From positions 124,001 to 188,000 of the forward strand of contig JAQGDQ010000154.1 of NCBI GenBank assembly GCA_030141605.1: 64,000 nucleotides of DNA. The letters run 5' to 3'. Both the position numbers and the translations under genes were made by a program. The notes beneath the pieces were generated by a model. The model saw only the letters and a list, made by a program, of their open reading frames with translations, searched no databases and was not told where the DNA came from. This DNA comes from Tubiluchus corallicola (Eukaryota > Priapulida > Priapulimorpha > Priapulimorphida > Tubiluchidae). Of this stretch, positions 13,639 through 22,836 are shown one piece after another (positions within the stretch are counted from its first letter, which is position 1; each line of letters opens with the position of its first letter).

Positions 13639-16600
13639 ACACCGTCATAAATAAGCATGTACTTATGTTTAGAAATTAGTTTTCACAAAAGACACAACAC
13701 TAATCCATGATATGCAATCATTTTATAAGAATGCAGAACAATCAACTAAACATACCAATGATCTACAAGTGATTTTGCGTAAGAACATACTATACAGTAC
13801 AGCATTGTGAAATGCACCTAGCTTCAGATGCTGACTGGCTGGTTAGCGTTACTTGTTGTAAAGCAACCCCAATCCCACGGCTGTTAAATTTTCTACAATG
13901 TTTTTGCAGAACCGTAACAGTGAAATAAACAGACCTGGGTGATGGCACTTAGTGCTGAGCTTGGGTAGCAGTCTACCGCCTTCTGCCCCTTACATGAAAA
14001 ACATAGACAGCAGTGTGGAATCTTCCATAGTGAAAGGGTTAAACATAGCATATCATTGGCTGTATCTGCTCAATACAGAATAATATTAGTAAAAGTTGAA
14101 TTAAAAATGAGTCGCAATAGAGATATCAATAACCATATTTTTTTCATAGTTAGTACATTTAAATCAGTTTTACCATCTACACTATGCCTAAAGTAATGAA
14201 ATCTTTTTCAGGGAGGGGAGGTAATACTTGGATCAGTCCAATTGGTTGTGCCATGTTCTCTTTGCATTTGCGTGTACCATTAAAGTCACATTTAGGTCAG
14301 AAACCATCATACGTACAACATCTTATTTCACTGGCTGTAGTGGAAGCTGTCTGTAACATACCTGGTTATGAGGTGAGTGCCCTAATCAGAGTAGCACACC
14401 TGGTTATGAGGTGAGTGCTGTCATTAAAGTAGCACACCTGGTTATGAACTGTCATCAGAAATTCGGTTTTTCTTGATTTTATAAGTGTCTTTACAGAAGC
14501 ATCAGCAATTATCATTCAAGATGTACTGACAAGTTGGTTTTATAGCTTGACCAGTGGTTACCTCACTGCAGATGAAAAAAGATTAATGAAGTTGTCTTTC
14601 CCTGGTGGGATCTTGTATATCTTATCTGTATTTGTGCTGTCATTTCACTACTTTTCTGTTTGTTGTCTAATTTGTTCTATTTTGTTTTTTCACCATCATT
14701 TTCAGGATATAAATCTTCGACTGAAGTGGCCTAATGACATCTACTATGGTCGTCATGTTAAGATAGGTGGAGTTATTGTCAATTCAACAATTCTTGGTGC
14801 ACTCCATGCCGTTGTTGGTATGTAAAGTTTTGTTTGTTTTTTAATCTGAGACACCACAAGTCAGAATCTAGCATTCAGTGATTCATTATCAAGGATATCA
14901 TTCTAGATCCAGCAGTCGTATTCCAGCCATATTCGAATGTGAATCCTCTGTGATCCATCCCTCAGTCAGCATCATTATGGCAAGTGAAACAGATCAGTGC
15001 TAGTAACAAAGTCAAGCGGTCACGAGTTTTTCTCACGAAATTCATGCGTACTCACTCGGCCATGAACACCACAGTTATTTTACGAACTCGAACTCTATCA
15101 TGAACCGCACCGTGAATGGATGTCCGTGAACAGTTGTGTGGCTGTCGGTCTTGCCCTGGGCTAAAAGTGGCTGATACACTTCTGATGGTTCAGTGCCTCA
15201 TGCTAGTAGGTTAACCTTGATAATGACTGAGCCTCCGGTCCCCCACAATCACAAGCATTAAGTTGGTCTTAACACTGAGTGCAGCATTCCAGCTTGTAGC
15301 ATTCCAAACTGTTTACAGAAGCAAGAGGTCAGAATTATTTTATTCAAGTTGTTGCTTACCCATTGCTTTGACAGTTCAAGTTGTTGACGGTGGTTTTGCG
15401 TTCAAGTTGTTGCTCAAACTGTGCTTTGACAGTTCAAGTTATTGACGGTGCTATTCAATTCAAATTCTTGCTTAAACTGTGCTTTGACAGTTCAACTTGT
15501 TGACTGTGCTTTTGCGTTCAAGTTGTTGCTTACCCGGTGCTTTGATTGTTCAAGTTGTTGACTGTGCTTTTCCGTTCAAGTTGTTGCTTACCCGGTGTTT
15601 TGGTTTTGACAGGTTGTGGTGTGAACGTGTCAAACAGCACGCCTACATGCTGCATCAATGATGTGATACGACAGCACAATGTTGAACACGGTACCGTTCT
15701 CAACGAGTTCACATGCGAGTCGTTAATTGCTAAAGCTGTTACAGAGTTTGAAAAGTTAGTCGAGAAAGTGCAAACTGATGGTGTGGAAGCTATTCTACCA
15801 CTCTACTACAAACGGTGGCTGCACAGGTAGGAGAAGGTTATTGCATTATTTATCTTCCCCTGTTCCTTTTTCATTTTCTTAGTAATTAATGATGCTGTTT
15901 TCATTTTTGTTTAAAGCACAAGAAAACCCTTCATAAACATAAAGCTTAAAAAATTCGTCTTGAAATTTTATACCACTTACATACTGCCTTTTTGAATACA
16001 ATACTTCAATCGGCAGTCATACTGTATAAACGTGTAAATTTAAATTCTAGCGATAACTGTTAGATACAGCCATTTTTACAACAGGTCATTTGAAACACGT
16101 TCAGATAACATTGTGTGAAGTTTGAAAAAATGACCAGGGCATTCATAGCACACATGTTACTAATTGAGTAAAATTTTAAATTACTGTATTTTGTCAGTAA
16201 GATTAAAAATACGTTTTTGGTTAGTGACTGGTGCACCCTGGGGGGTGAGTCAGCGACATTTTACCAATTGGTGAAAACATTTTAAATAATTAATAATTTT
16301 CTTTTCTAGTTACATAAGTCTTTCTAGCAGGTAAGCGAAAATCTAAGTAACATAGATTTGCACGGAAAGTCTTTTGAGACATAATTTAACATTGCCTTTT
16401 CTTCCCTTGATTTACGTTTGGTGCATGACATCATGTAATGGCGACATCGGAAAAAGTATTGCGGGAGATTTAAAATGAAAACAAACCAAAATTCCTTTCA
16501 ACGCAGGACGATGTACGCATAAAATTGCTATAAAGTATTATAATTTTTTAAGGCGATTTTTCTGAAACCTACTTTAGGTACCCCTTTTCTTATCTTTTAA

Positions 16601-17584
16601 GGGTTTTCCTTGTTAGCATAAAAATGATGATGTGTGCTTAAGCTTTGCTAATCCATGCTTGGTTCTCGCTAGTGTTTCGTTACTCAGAAGTAGTTTCTAA
16701 ACATTCATTTGTCAAGAATACATTTACATTAAAGGAAGAGCTAAATCTCGTGGGAATTTGAACTTATTTTAATATGTGACTAAAATGTAATTCAGCAATA
16801 AAACTAGGTTAAGTGTCACGTGTAATTAGTAAAATCAATTTAAACTTGCAATTATCAACTATAAAAAATCCAAAATGTTAACAAGAGGTTATTGATGCTA
16901 TTCTTTTTCTTTTTGATGAATTTCATTGCTCACTGTTTAATGAAAAACGGTAGCTGATGATAGCATAATAATAACCTGGAAGTAAACCTAACAGAGTAAC
17001 AGAAGCATTATTTTACAAGCTAAAACTGAACGCCATAAACTAAGTAACCTGCCTGGCACTTTGTGTGCATATATTGTGTAATAATTTCAATATTTTTAAT
17101 TGTATATTAAAATTCAATGAATGTTGTTTGGGGGTTGGTTTTTCCATTAGTAAAAGTTGTGGTGAGATTCTTGAAGAAAGGTAGTCCTTACTTGCTTTGG
17201 CTTGTCTAATTGTATATTTTTTTCTCATTCCGTGACACTTTACAGAAACAACAGAATCTAGCATATTTATTAACAATACTGCTAGTTTTATTTTAATGAA
17301 ATTAAGAAGTAGTTTGTTTAGTTCAGTGTGCTGTTCTACAATGCCGAAAATTTGCCATATTCTTATAATTTCTTATACTGGATTATTTATTTTGTTTTTA
17401 TGAATTTTTCAGTGGTGCGGAGGTGCGGCTAGCTGATCAGGACAACAAAGTTGTTATTATTGAGGGTCTAGATGAATTTGGATACTTACTGGTCAAGTCG
17501 CCCGATGGCAGCTATGCGTCCGTTCAACCCGACGGAAACACTTTTGACATGCTGAAAAACCTCATCACTTTGAAAGAGCGGTGA
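4246..17584 (+). CDS. HLCS: Holocarboxylase synthetase (biotin protein ligase), complete, 12 coding exons
   Basis: HLCS makes biotinyl-5'-AMP and transfers biotin to the acceptor lysine of acetyl-CoA, pyruvate, propionyl-CoA and methylcrotonyl-CoA carboxylases, in cytosol and mitochondria. Coding exons: 4246-4367, 5442-5574, 6941-7102, 7894-8059, 8516-10341, 11129-11311, 12100-12365, 13163-13230, 14212-14372, 14706-14817, 15613-15826, 17413-17584. They total 3585 bases (1194 residues plus stop), every junction is GT-AG and phases agree. Residues about 640-950 match the vertebrate HLCS N-terminal region. The ligase domain has GKGRGGN (974-980), KWPND (1036-1040) and KIGG (from 1048), and the C-terminal domain ends [10 protein letters not shown]. 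Human HLCS has 726 residues in the common form; most of the extra length here is disordered sequence in exon 5. The start is the ATG of [12 protein letters not shown], which resembles the start of longer vertebrate isoforms as I recall them. Introns carry several transposons. Confidence 0.95.
5304..5432 (+). mobile_element. Non-LTR retroposon 3' end abutting an HLCS exon
   Basis: GGGTGGCTGACTAGATAACCT is the reverse complement of the block found at 2901-3060. It runs to AATAAATGAATTGAATTGAA, a polyadenylation-like signal followed by a TTGAA tail. The element is sense to HLCS and ends 9 bases before the exon 2 acceptor. Confidence 0.6.
5442..5574 (+). CDS. HLCS: HLCS coding exon 2
   Basis: The acceptor TTTTGCAG ends at 5441, 9 bases past the (TTGAA)n tail of a retroposon. 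The exon adds 44 full codons ([14 protein letters not shown] at the start, KKVLSVCPK at the end) and finishes in phase 0 at AAAG|GTGAGG. It belongs to the N-terminal extension. Confidence 0.8.
5877..6904. mobile_element. TTAA-type non-autonomous transposon with internal duplication
   Basis: The left end CTCCTTCACAAC and the right end, whose reverse complement is CTCCTTCAGGAC, match at 10 of 12 bases. The flanks are TGAA (left, one change from TTAA) and TTAA (right, 6905-6908). Inside, 5973-6584 and 6585-6900 are related direct copies, with about 300 bases (about 6115-6405) present only in the first. It lies in HLCS intron 2. Confidence 0.6.
6941..7102 (+). CDS. HLCS: HLCS coding exon 3
   Basis: It runs from acceptor TTCATAG (ends 6940) to donor CGA|GTAAGT, phase 0 at both ends, 54 codons ([19 protein letters not shown] at the start). 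The NNWTLF stretch is part of the N-terminal extension shared with long HLCS forms. A TTAA-type transposon ends 36 bases upstream, inside the preceding intron. Confidence 0.8.
7560..7745. repeat. Degenerate GACTCC-rich repeat in HLCS intron 3
   Basis: Irregular repetition of CTCCGACTCC-like units (positions 7600-7740). This pattern is often found at transposon ends, but no boundaries or target duplication are visible. Confidence 0.35.
7894..8059 (+). CDS. HLCS: HLCS coding exon 4
   Basis: The frame compatible with both neighbours encodes [14 protein letters not shown], then [18 protein letters not shown], and ends in phase 1 at ATGT|GTAATC. Three acceptors lie close together, with AG ending at 7877, 7893 and 7905. 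The last two keep frame and differ by four codons. The first would shift frame into a TGA. I chose 7894; 7906 is equally legal. Confidence 0.65.
8516..10341 (+). CDS. HLCS: HLCS coding exon 5, large disordered exon plus start of conserved region
   Basis: This 1826-base exon runs from TTTTTCAG (ends 8515) to CCAG|GTATGC, phase 1 in and phase 0 out. Its first 1300 bases encode an acidic Ser/Asp/Glu-rich, probably disordered region, with one proline-basic patch ([14 protein letters not shown]) near 9447-9488. From about 9832 the protein matches vertebrate HLCS ([18 protein letters not shown], then [20 protein letters not shown]) up to CALLCQ. Vertebrates also keep this region on a large exon. 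Confidence 0.93.
10500..10660 (+). repeat. Dispersed repeat, copy 1 (inverted copy near 15130-15250)
   Basis: GGGTCATTACCAAGG ... GTGAGGCACTGAACC here matches the reverse complement of GGTTCAGTGCCTCA ... CCTTGATAATGACTG at about 15195-15245. A GGTTCAGTGCC segment recalls a Pol III B box, so a SINE is possible. The family is otherwise unknown to me. Confidence 0.45.
11129..11311 (+). CDS. HLCS: HLCS coding exon 6
   Basis: 61 codons, phase 0 to 0, between TGCTGTAG and GAT|GTATGT. The encoded [17 protein letters not shown] and [17 protein letters not shown] align with the vertebrate HLCS segment after the CQ dipeptide, where a helix (LREILTTLGLSC in human, from memory) precedes the ligase core. 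Confidence 0.92.
11621..11750 (-). mobile_element. Non-LTR retroposon 3' end, third copy
   Basis: TTCAATTCAATTCAATTTTATT followed by GAAAGACCTATTGGTCAC and GTCAGCTGCCCC mirrors the order seen at 2901-3060. It lies in HLCS intron 6, antisense to the gene. Confidence 0.55.
11792..11840. repeat. (TA)n microsatellite
   Basis: About 24 TA units in HLCS intron 6. Confidence 0.95.
12100..12365 (+). CDS. HLCS: HLCS coding exon 7
   Basis: 88 codons plus two bases, acceptor TTTTTTCTAG, donor GACAG|GTGAGT. It covers the end of the N-terminal substrate-recognition region and enters the ligase fold at [19 protein letters not shown], equivalent to the vertebrate LGKVILFAEVTPTTM. The [12 protein letters not shown] stretch matches the vertebrate FNLEIYRQNLQT. 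Confidence 0.95.
13163..13230 (+). CDS. HLCS: HLCS coding exon 8
   Basis: A 68-base exon encoding [19 protein letters not shown] and SGK, with phase 2 in and phase 1 out. With the next exon it forms the glycine-rich loop SGKGRGGN that closes over biotinyl-AMP in biotin ligases. Confidence 0.95.
13310..14038. mobile_element. piggyBac-like MITE with TTAA target duplication
   Basis: TTAA (13306-13309) is followed by CCCTTTCACCACG. The far end TAGTGAAAGGG is followed by TTAA (14039-14042). The nine terminal bases CCCTTTCAC form perfect inverted repeats, and CCC termini beside TTAA are characteristic of piggyBac-superfamily elements. The 729-bp element has no transposase and carries a (CA)n array. 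It lies in HLCS intron 8. Confidence 0.82.
13486..13636. repeat. (CA)n microsatellite
   Basis: Mostly pure CA units with a few TC and GC interruptions on the left side, inside the TTAA element. The open frames it generates on both strands are low-complexity artefacts. Confidence 0.95.
14212..14372 (+). CDS. HLCS: HLCS coding exon 9
   Basis: It encodes [17 protein letters not shown] through [12 protein letters not shown], the core of the class II synthetase-like fold. The donor GAG|GTGAGT sits in a 38-bp sequence that is repeated in tandem downstream, so a second identical donor lies at 14411. Confidence 0.96.
14361..14447 (+). repeat. 38-bp tandem repeat duplicating the exon 9 splice donor
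   Basis: CCTGGTTATGAGGTGAGTGC starts at 14361 and again at 14399, and CCTGGTTATGA again at 14437, an exact 38-base spacing. The exon 9 end and its donor are therefore copied into intron 9. Confidence 0.9.
14706..14817 (+). CDS. HLCS: HLCS coding exon 10, KWPND exon
   Basis: It encodes [20 protein letters not shown], then [23 protein letters not shown] is the signature of biotin protein ligases, and the lysine of KIGG contacts the adenylate. All key residues are intact. Confidence 0.97.
15130..15250 (-). repeat. Dispersed repeat, copy 2
   Basis: Inverted relative of the block at 10500-10660, recognised by GGTTCAGTGCCTCA and AACCTTGATAATGACTGAG, in HLCS intron 10. Confidence 0.45.
15340..15612 (+). 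repeat. 58-bp minisatellite ending at an HLCS splice acceptor
   Basis: TTCAAGTTGTTGCTTA-type units start near 15344, 15401, 15459, 15517 and 15575, a period of 57-58 bases. Each unit carries GCTTTGACAG or a variant. The last such element, TTTTGACAG, is the exon 11 acceptor. Confidence 0.88.
15613..15826 (+). CDS. HLCS: HLCS coding exon 11
   Basis: It encodes [19 protein letters not shown] through [11 protein letters not shown], equivalent to vertebrate [20 protein letters not shown] ... VLPLYYRYWVHS. The acceptor TTTTGACAG lies at the end of a 58-bp minisatellite whose units each contain a similar TTTGACAG. Confidence 0.96.
15915..16596. mobile_element. TTAA-flanked MITE family A, copy 1
   Basis: A 682-bp element bounded by TTAA at 15911-15914 and 16597-16600. 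The 5' end is AGCACAAGAAAACCC; the reverse complement of the 3' end is AAGATAAGAAAAGGGG. Near-full-length relatives lie at 58775-59467 and 60793-61478, with a fragment at about 23355-23790. Shared internal marks are AAAGCTTAAAAAATTCGTCTTG and TTTTACCAATTGGTGAAA. There is no coding capacity. Confidence 0.85.
17413..17584 (+). CDS. HLCS: HLCS coding exon 12 (stop codon)
   Basis: It encodes the small C-terminal beta-barrel domain, [20 protein letters not shown] to [15 protein letters not shown], then TGA at 17582. The vertebrate protein ends in the same HPDGNSFDMLRNLI pattern, so the C-terminus is complete. Confidence 0.97.
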
Positions 17585-17630
17585 TTTATCTGCTTTTTGA
17601 ACCGTTTACTAAAAATTTGTCGCCGTGACG

Positions 17631-17636
17631 AATAAA
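17631..17636 (+). terminator. HLCS polyadenylation signal
   Basis: AATAAA lies 47 bases after the HLCS stop codon, followed by a GT-containing stretch (AGTGTTACG), so cleavage is expected near 17650. The 3' untranslated region would be very short. Confidence 0.7.
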
Positions 17637-17709
17637 CTCGGCCATCAGAAGAGTGTTACGAGAAAAGTAAATGAAGACGTGGTAACAGAGTTCTGAAGAA
17701 CTGCTCAGC

Positions 17710-18117
17710 CAGGGGCGTATTAACCAATAGGCTAACTAGGCTATACTACAGCCTAGGGCATCACGTTTTAGAAAAAATTCTTGTTCTCCTCAGAAAATGT
17801 GTATACTTTGATATTCATGTAAAGAGCAATTTTATAACACACCATAGGCAGTTACTGACTGCAGTTTTTATATAAGTGCCACATAACAAACAGATGCAAG
17901 GTAGTACACAACAAGTAGTTGCGCAGCCTGCTTGAATATAAGCGCAATGCAAATGCATGTAATTAATAATAACCACATAGAACTACGTTAATAGTTTCTA
18001 ATACACCACAAGTAATTGGTTGATCAGCTCGTTACATAAACAACCATAAATTTACAATAGAGATGGGCAGGACAGAATGATCAGCTTAGGGCGTTGTGAA
18101 GTCTTGATACGCTCCTG
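17710..18117. mobile_element. hAT-type MITE with perfect 8-bp target duplication
   Basis: The left end CAGGGGCGTATTAA and the right end, whose reverse complement is CAGGAGCGTATCAA, are imperfect terminal inverted repeats of the CAGGGGCG type known from hAT elements. The identical 8-mers TGCTCAGC at 17702-17709 and 18118-18125 are the target-site duplication. Length is 408 bp with no transposase. Confidence 0.9.
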
Positions 18118-18125
18118 TGCTCAGC

Positions 18126-18899
18126 TGTCCTTCAGCATTTTTTCATCTGTTACAAAAACTTATTTTTACGTATATTTCGTATTGCTAAGGAGATCTTTAG
18201 AAATGAACCCGTAAAATGATTCTTACGTTGTAGTAATGTTTGTGTTACATATTAGCTGGTGACTTATTATCATTGCAATTACTAGTGTCATGCTGGCATG
18301 ATTATTAAATTCTTACTTTGCATTCACGTCTGCGTACATAGTGCTTATATGATAATTACTGTAATCGGAATCTAATCAAAGGATTTGTGATATTTGGAAC
18401 TGTTTTGTATTTTCACTGTGTGAAAATGACTGTAGTTTGGTGTAATTAGATTTTTGTAATGTAGATAATTACGTATTTATCAGTTGTGCAATGGAACTGT
18501 CTTTGGCGTTAGTACGATTTAGCAATGACCTTAGTTTTAATTCAATTTTCATTTTCATCTAGGTTAATAATCACTTGACAGGGTAGTTTTTTTAGTTAAT
18601 TTAATTATTTTATAAATTTTTATCAAAAATGCATATTCAGTGGAATTTTGTACCAGGAAATTACATTTATATACGCTGTTCTTATGATTAGTGTTTGATA
18701 GGTGAAGTGTCCGTTGTTATGAAATCTATTGATATTCGCACAGGTATGTGCATGCGTTCATCATTTATCATACACCTGTATGTGGGTTTGTTTTTGGTTC
18801 ATCTGTTGTTAGTGTTTTGCACTCAGTTGTTGACGTAACTTCTAGTGATGGTGGGGTCAGCAACATCATTGTCTGTGCGTCACTAGTGAAAATCATCAT
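18126..18899. other. Intergenic, nothing recognised
   Basis: AT-rich sequence without coding frames, repeats or RNA-like structure that I can identify. Confidence 0.5.
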
Positions 18900-19280
18900 T
18901 TTGCTTATTAAAAGTGCTTTTGGCACCACAAGCACTAGCTATCACAATTCAAAATTATCAATTTGCTCATTAAAAGTGCTTTTGGCATCACGAGCACTAG
19001 CTATCACAATTCAAAATTATCAATTTGCTCATTAAAAGTGCTTTTGGCACCACAAGCACTAGCTATCACAATTCAAAATTATCAATTTGCTCATTAAAAG
19101 TGCTTTTGGCACCACAAGCACTAGCTATCACAATTCAAAATTATCAATTTGCTCATTAAAAGTGCTTTTGGCATCACAAGCACTAGCTATCACAATTCAA
19201 AATTATCAATTTGCTCATTAAAAGTCCTTTTGGCACCACAAGCACTAGCTATCACAATTCAAAGTTATCAATTCACTTGT
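18900..19280. repeat. 62-bp minisatellite, about six copies
   Basis: Units beginning AAAAGTGCTTTTGGC start at 18910, 18972, 19034, 19096, 19158 and 19220, exactly 62 bases apart, followed by a decayed seventh. More decayed relatives (TCGCCACAAATACTAGCTATGA) appear at about 19715-19790. Copies differ at only a few sites (CACC/CATC, ACAAGC/ACGAGC). Confidence 0.95.
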
Positions 19281-20737
19281 TGAAAATGTTTTCCGACACT
19301 AGATGTTGTCACTATAAACTTTATTGATGAAGAAAAGGGAACAACAGAAAATTTTACTAAACACTAGCTGTATTGCGAAACGTATGCTAAATGTAAATAT
19401 GATGTATGGATGCACTGAAGTAGGAAATTTTATTAATTTTAACAGTTTGAGACAAGTCTGAACTGGAAAACTTGCAAGAGGTATAGAGCTCTTGACCAGA
19501 GCAAGTATACATATTTTGCACAAGTCGTAGCAAGAAGAACTTTTATCGACAATTTCAGAGTGGTGGCAGCATTTCATTAGGCGTGTTGAGATTTACACGT
19601 ATAATTGATTCAGCTTATAGAACAAAATTTCAATATTGCCAGATTCTAAATTGCAGTTGAATAGATAAGTTATAATTATGATTATAATGATTATTAACGT
19701 ATCACGGTCTCCGCGATAGATGTCGCCACAAATACTAGCTATGACAATTGAAAATCACTAATTTTTTCGCCACTAGATGTCGCTACAGACATTAGCCAGA
19801 GCTGAAGGTAAAAATACGTAACCTTACTCTGTTGTAATTACTCTTTTGTATCTTCCTTGATAATGTTTCTACTGGTCTACGTTGCGCCTAAAATTATCAT
19901 TCGATGTGTATCTATTTTAAGGAAATAATCTGTATACTGTAAATTTTTGTGATACAGTTTCTGTGTTAAAATCATGACCGTGTTTTTAACAATTAATGAA
20001 AATAGGACTGTTTGTAACAGAGATAAGGGATAAAACTTTTAACCTTCTGTGAAAAACAGAAAATGCTGTTGTGCAATTGAAACATTTTTGAGCTATAACT
20101 GTTAACATTTTTTTTTTACAAATTTGTACTTTCCTACATTTTTATTTGATGCAATTATTAGACATTTTTGGTGTAAAAATAGCTTGATCTTAATAAATAT
20201 ATTCTTTTGTAAATAAATTTACTTGGACTACCTTTATTATTTAATTCCGATGACGTATTTGATAACTGATGATGACAAATATTTTATAGTAGCTCTGTTC
20301 TATCTTTCATTTTTTCTATTGTGCACGATGATTAGTCAATTAGTCACATACTGTGATATGTGTTGACAGTGCATGCATTACTTCCACAGATAAGAAGTCC
20401 GAGAGAAAAATTGGATTTATAAGCAACAGTTGTGCATAGAGGAACGAGATGAGAAGCCGGTTCGAGAAGTCAGAAACAAGCACTACTGTTAGCCTCTAGA
20501 AACCAGATTAAGTTTTGAGAGTATCTTCCACAGTGGCAGGAATTTCTTGTAAAAGAGGTTTATTGTAACAACTGACCATGTAAGCAGATATGGGAAAAGA
20601 GGTCAGAGCTCAAGGTCAGTTAACTCGTGTAGGTAAAGAGTTAAACCTTCTTACCTTTTTACAGATTATTCCATTTAATTAACATGAATATATCAGGCAA
20701 TAAAATTTAGTTTTGAATGTTACTATTGTTAAAATTT
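19281..20737. other. Intergenic, degenerate repeat copies only
   Basis: Apart from decayed 62-bp-type units near 19715-19790, nothing recognisable is present. Confidence 0.45.
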
Positions 20738-20960
20738 GCAGCAAGTGCTCTACGTGCCCGCCATTTTCAATGCAAACTAGGCAAAGGCATTTCTTCCAAA
20801 GGTCGGTACAATTTCTTACATCTTGAAGGGGTATTTGGTCCCCTCAGCGCTTGATAATTTTTGCCTTTAATTCCTCTGGATCAAATGACTCCGTGCGACC
20901 GCCACACTCTTTCTTTTAAAGGAATTCCATTCTAGATTGGCGTCGTAGTCTAGAGGATTA
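20738..20960 (-). pseudogene. Decayed DDE transposase C-terminal fragment
   Basis: On the minus strand, 20940 to 20750 reads CGGRTESFDPEELKAKIIKR, a stop, then after a frame change DVRNCTDLWKKC and CIENGGHVEHLL. The ending W-x-C ... NGGHVEHLL recalls the C-termini of several cut-and-paste transposases. The family is not certain, and stops and shifts show that it is dead. Confidence 0.35.
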
Positions 20961-21494
20961 ACTGACATTTTTTGCTTGATAAAAAAATCTTTATCAGTGG
21001 TTTATGTTTTGTGGTGGAGACCATGATGGTTGCCTGATTTCTTTATTGATTTGCTGTCGTGTGTTGTGCATGCTGTGTCAGCGTGATCGTTTTTCAATTT
21101 ATGCTTAAGCTGAAATTCTTTTGACATTTCAATTTTTAAAATGCAAAAGTATTTCGATCGTAACTTTAAAACTTGAAAAACTGTAAAATTATAACTTTCA
21201 AAGCAAAATGATTGTAACGTCTTACTGTGAAACTTCAACTTTGTAGTTTTTAGTTTATAATTCTAACATTATTGTAGTCTAAACTTCTTCACGTTTTTTT
21301 TCTTGCGTCACCCGATTTAAAGTTGATTGCTGTTGATAATCGTTTCATCAAATCCAGTGAAATAATTTCCAGATTCAAATGGGGGGCTGTTTCTTTTCGC
21401 CATTTAAATCGCGTTTTTCACAAACTCTGCTTACATAACAAGAGCAAGGCTTAATGTGCAAACCGACGAAGAACGTTTTATCTCTAACTGTAAT

Positions 21495-21991
21495 TTTATT
21501 CTACACTCATGAAATTTACTCACTGTTCAGTTAACGTGAAGAGACAATTGTTTAATGCTTACTGCACTACTTTTTATTACATGTCCACTTGGAGACATTT
21601 TTATTCTTACAATCTTAGCAAACTCAAGGTTGCATATAATGTATCAACAAGGAAGCTGTTTAACTTTTCGTATGATACGAGCGCTAGATATATTTCTACT
21701 AGACTTAATATTATTTATTTTGATGTGATTCACAGTAAATGTGCATACAGTTTATACGTCAGGCTGAATAACAGTGAAAATTTTATATGCAAGAACATTT
21801 TAAACAGTGATGCAAACTTTACTTCTGTAATTAGATTCTGTAAATCATTGGGGTAGTTTGTTATATCGTTAATTGTTATTTGTATTATTGTTGTGTTTCA
21901 TGATTTATTGTATTATTTGTATTAATTTGTGATGTGTATATGAACTTTGTGAAGTTTGAAATAAAATATTAAATCTAAAATCTAAATCTAA
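21495..21991 (+). mobile_element. 5'-truncated non-LTR retrotransposon, reverse-transcriptase C-terminus
   Basis: An open frame at 21509-21856 (115 residues) carries the conserved order THCSVNVKRQLFNAYCT, LKVAYNVSTRKLFNFSYDTSA and YSLYVRLNNSENFI. This is the region C-terminal to the reverse-transcriptase core of CR1/L2/Jockey-like elements. A 3' untranslated stretch follows, ending in AATAAAATATT and a short AAATCTA-repeat tail (21971-21991). The frame is intact to its stop, so insertion may be fairly recent. The rest of the element is missing, and no target duplication was identified. Confidence 0.8.
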
Positions 21992-22836
21992 GCGTCGCGG
22001 TTGATCAGTGTAAGTAGTGTATGTGGTTTCTCTATATCCAAATGTGATCGTAATTATGTCATGTAAAGTAAGAAAGTGTATTGTCAGTTGTTAAAACATT
22101 GTTACGTTGTTTCATAGTTTTTGATTAATACCTTTTTACAGCTTTATGGACATGTCTACACCGCAGAAAATACATGCCATTATATAAATACCCGGACTAA
22201 TGAATTTCATTGGCTCATCCGGCCGACAAAGCCAGATAGACTTATGGATTTTGATTGAACTAACAAACGGCCAGCATTGAATGGGCTGTTGACAAAGTCA
22301 AGTAGCTATCATTCACCTATTGGCAGAGCACTGACACCATCTCATCAGCTCTTTGCTTGTAAGACGTAGAACAAACATGGCGGGCACAAAGTTCGTGAGT
22401 GGAACAATAGAACATGCTCGCTAACACCCCGCCGATATTCAACAAGATAATCTGTTATTTTTTCCTAGTGTCATCTTGCCAAAAGAGGAGCTCTTCGAAA
22501 GAGAGTTGCAAAGTCAAAGGGTTGAGCAGCCGGTCTGTGTTGTCTTCTATTGTGGCATCTCCTGCTTTACCATGTTCTGTATCATCTTCAAGTTCTTGAC
22601 GAGTTTGTCAGTGACAGTGCTGGAAGTGTTTATTGGATCTGGTCAGTTTGGCACATAATGCCCAGCACGCTGATTATACACAGAAGTGCGTCCATTGAAG
22701 TACATAATTACAGAAAAACACTCAGAGTTGCTGTTACATTTCTAGAGGCAGTGCGTATAATTCTATGCCCGACTGCATCTTGCATACCTACGTTACTTGT
22801 CCAGCTTGGTAATTACAAGACCTCTTCCCCCCCCCC

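Noticed and set aside
18900-19280. CRISPR-like regular repeat
   Set aside because: Units are contiguous 62-bp tandem copies with no unique spacers, in a eukaryotic genome.
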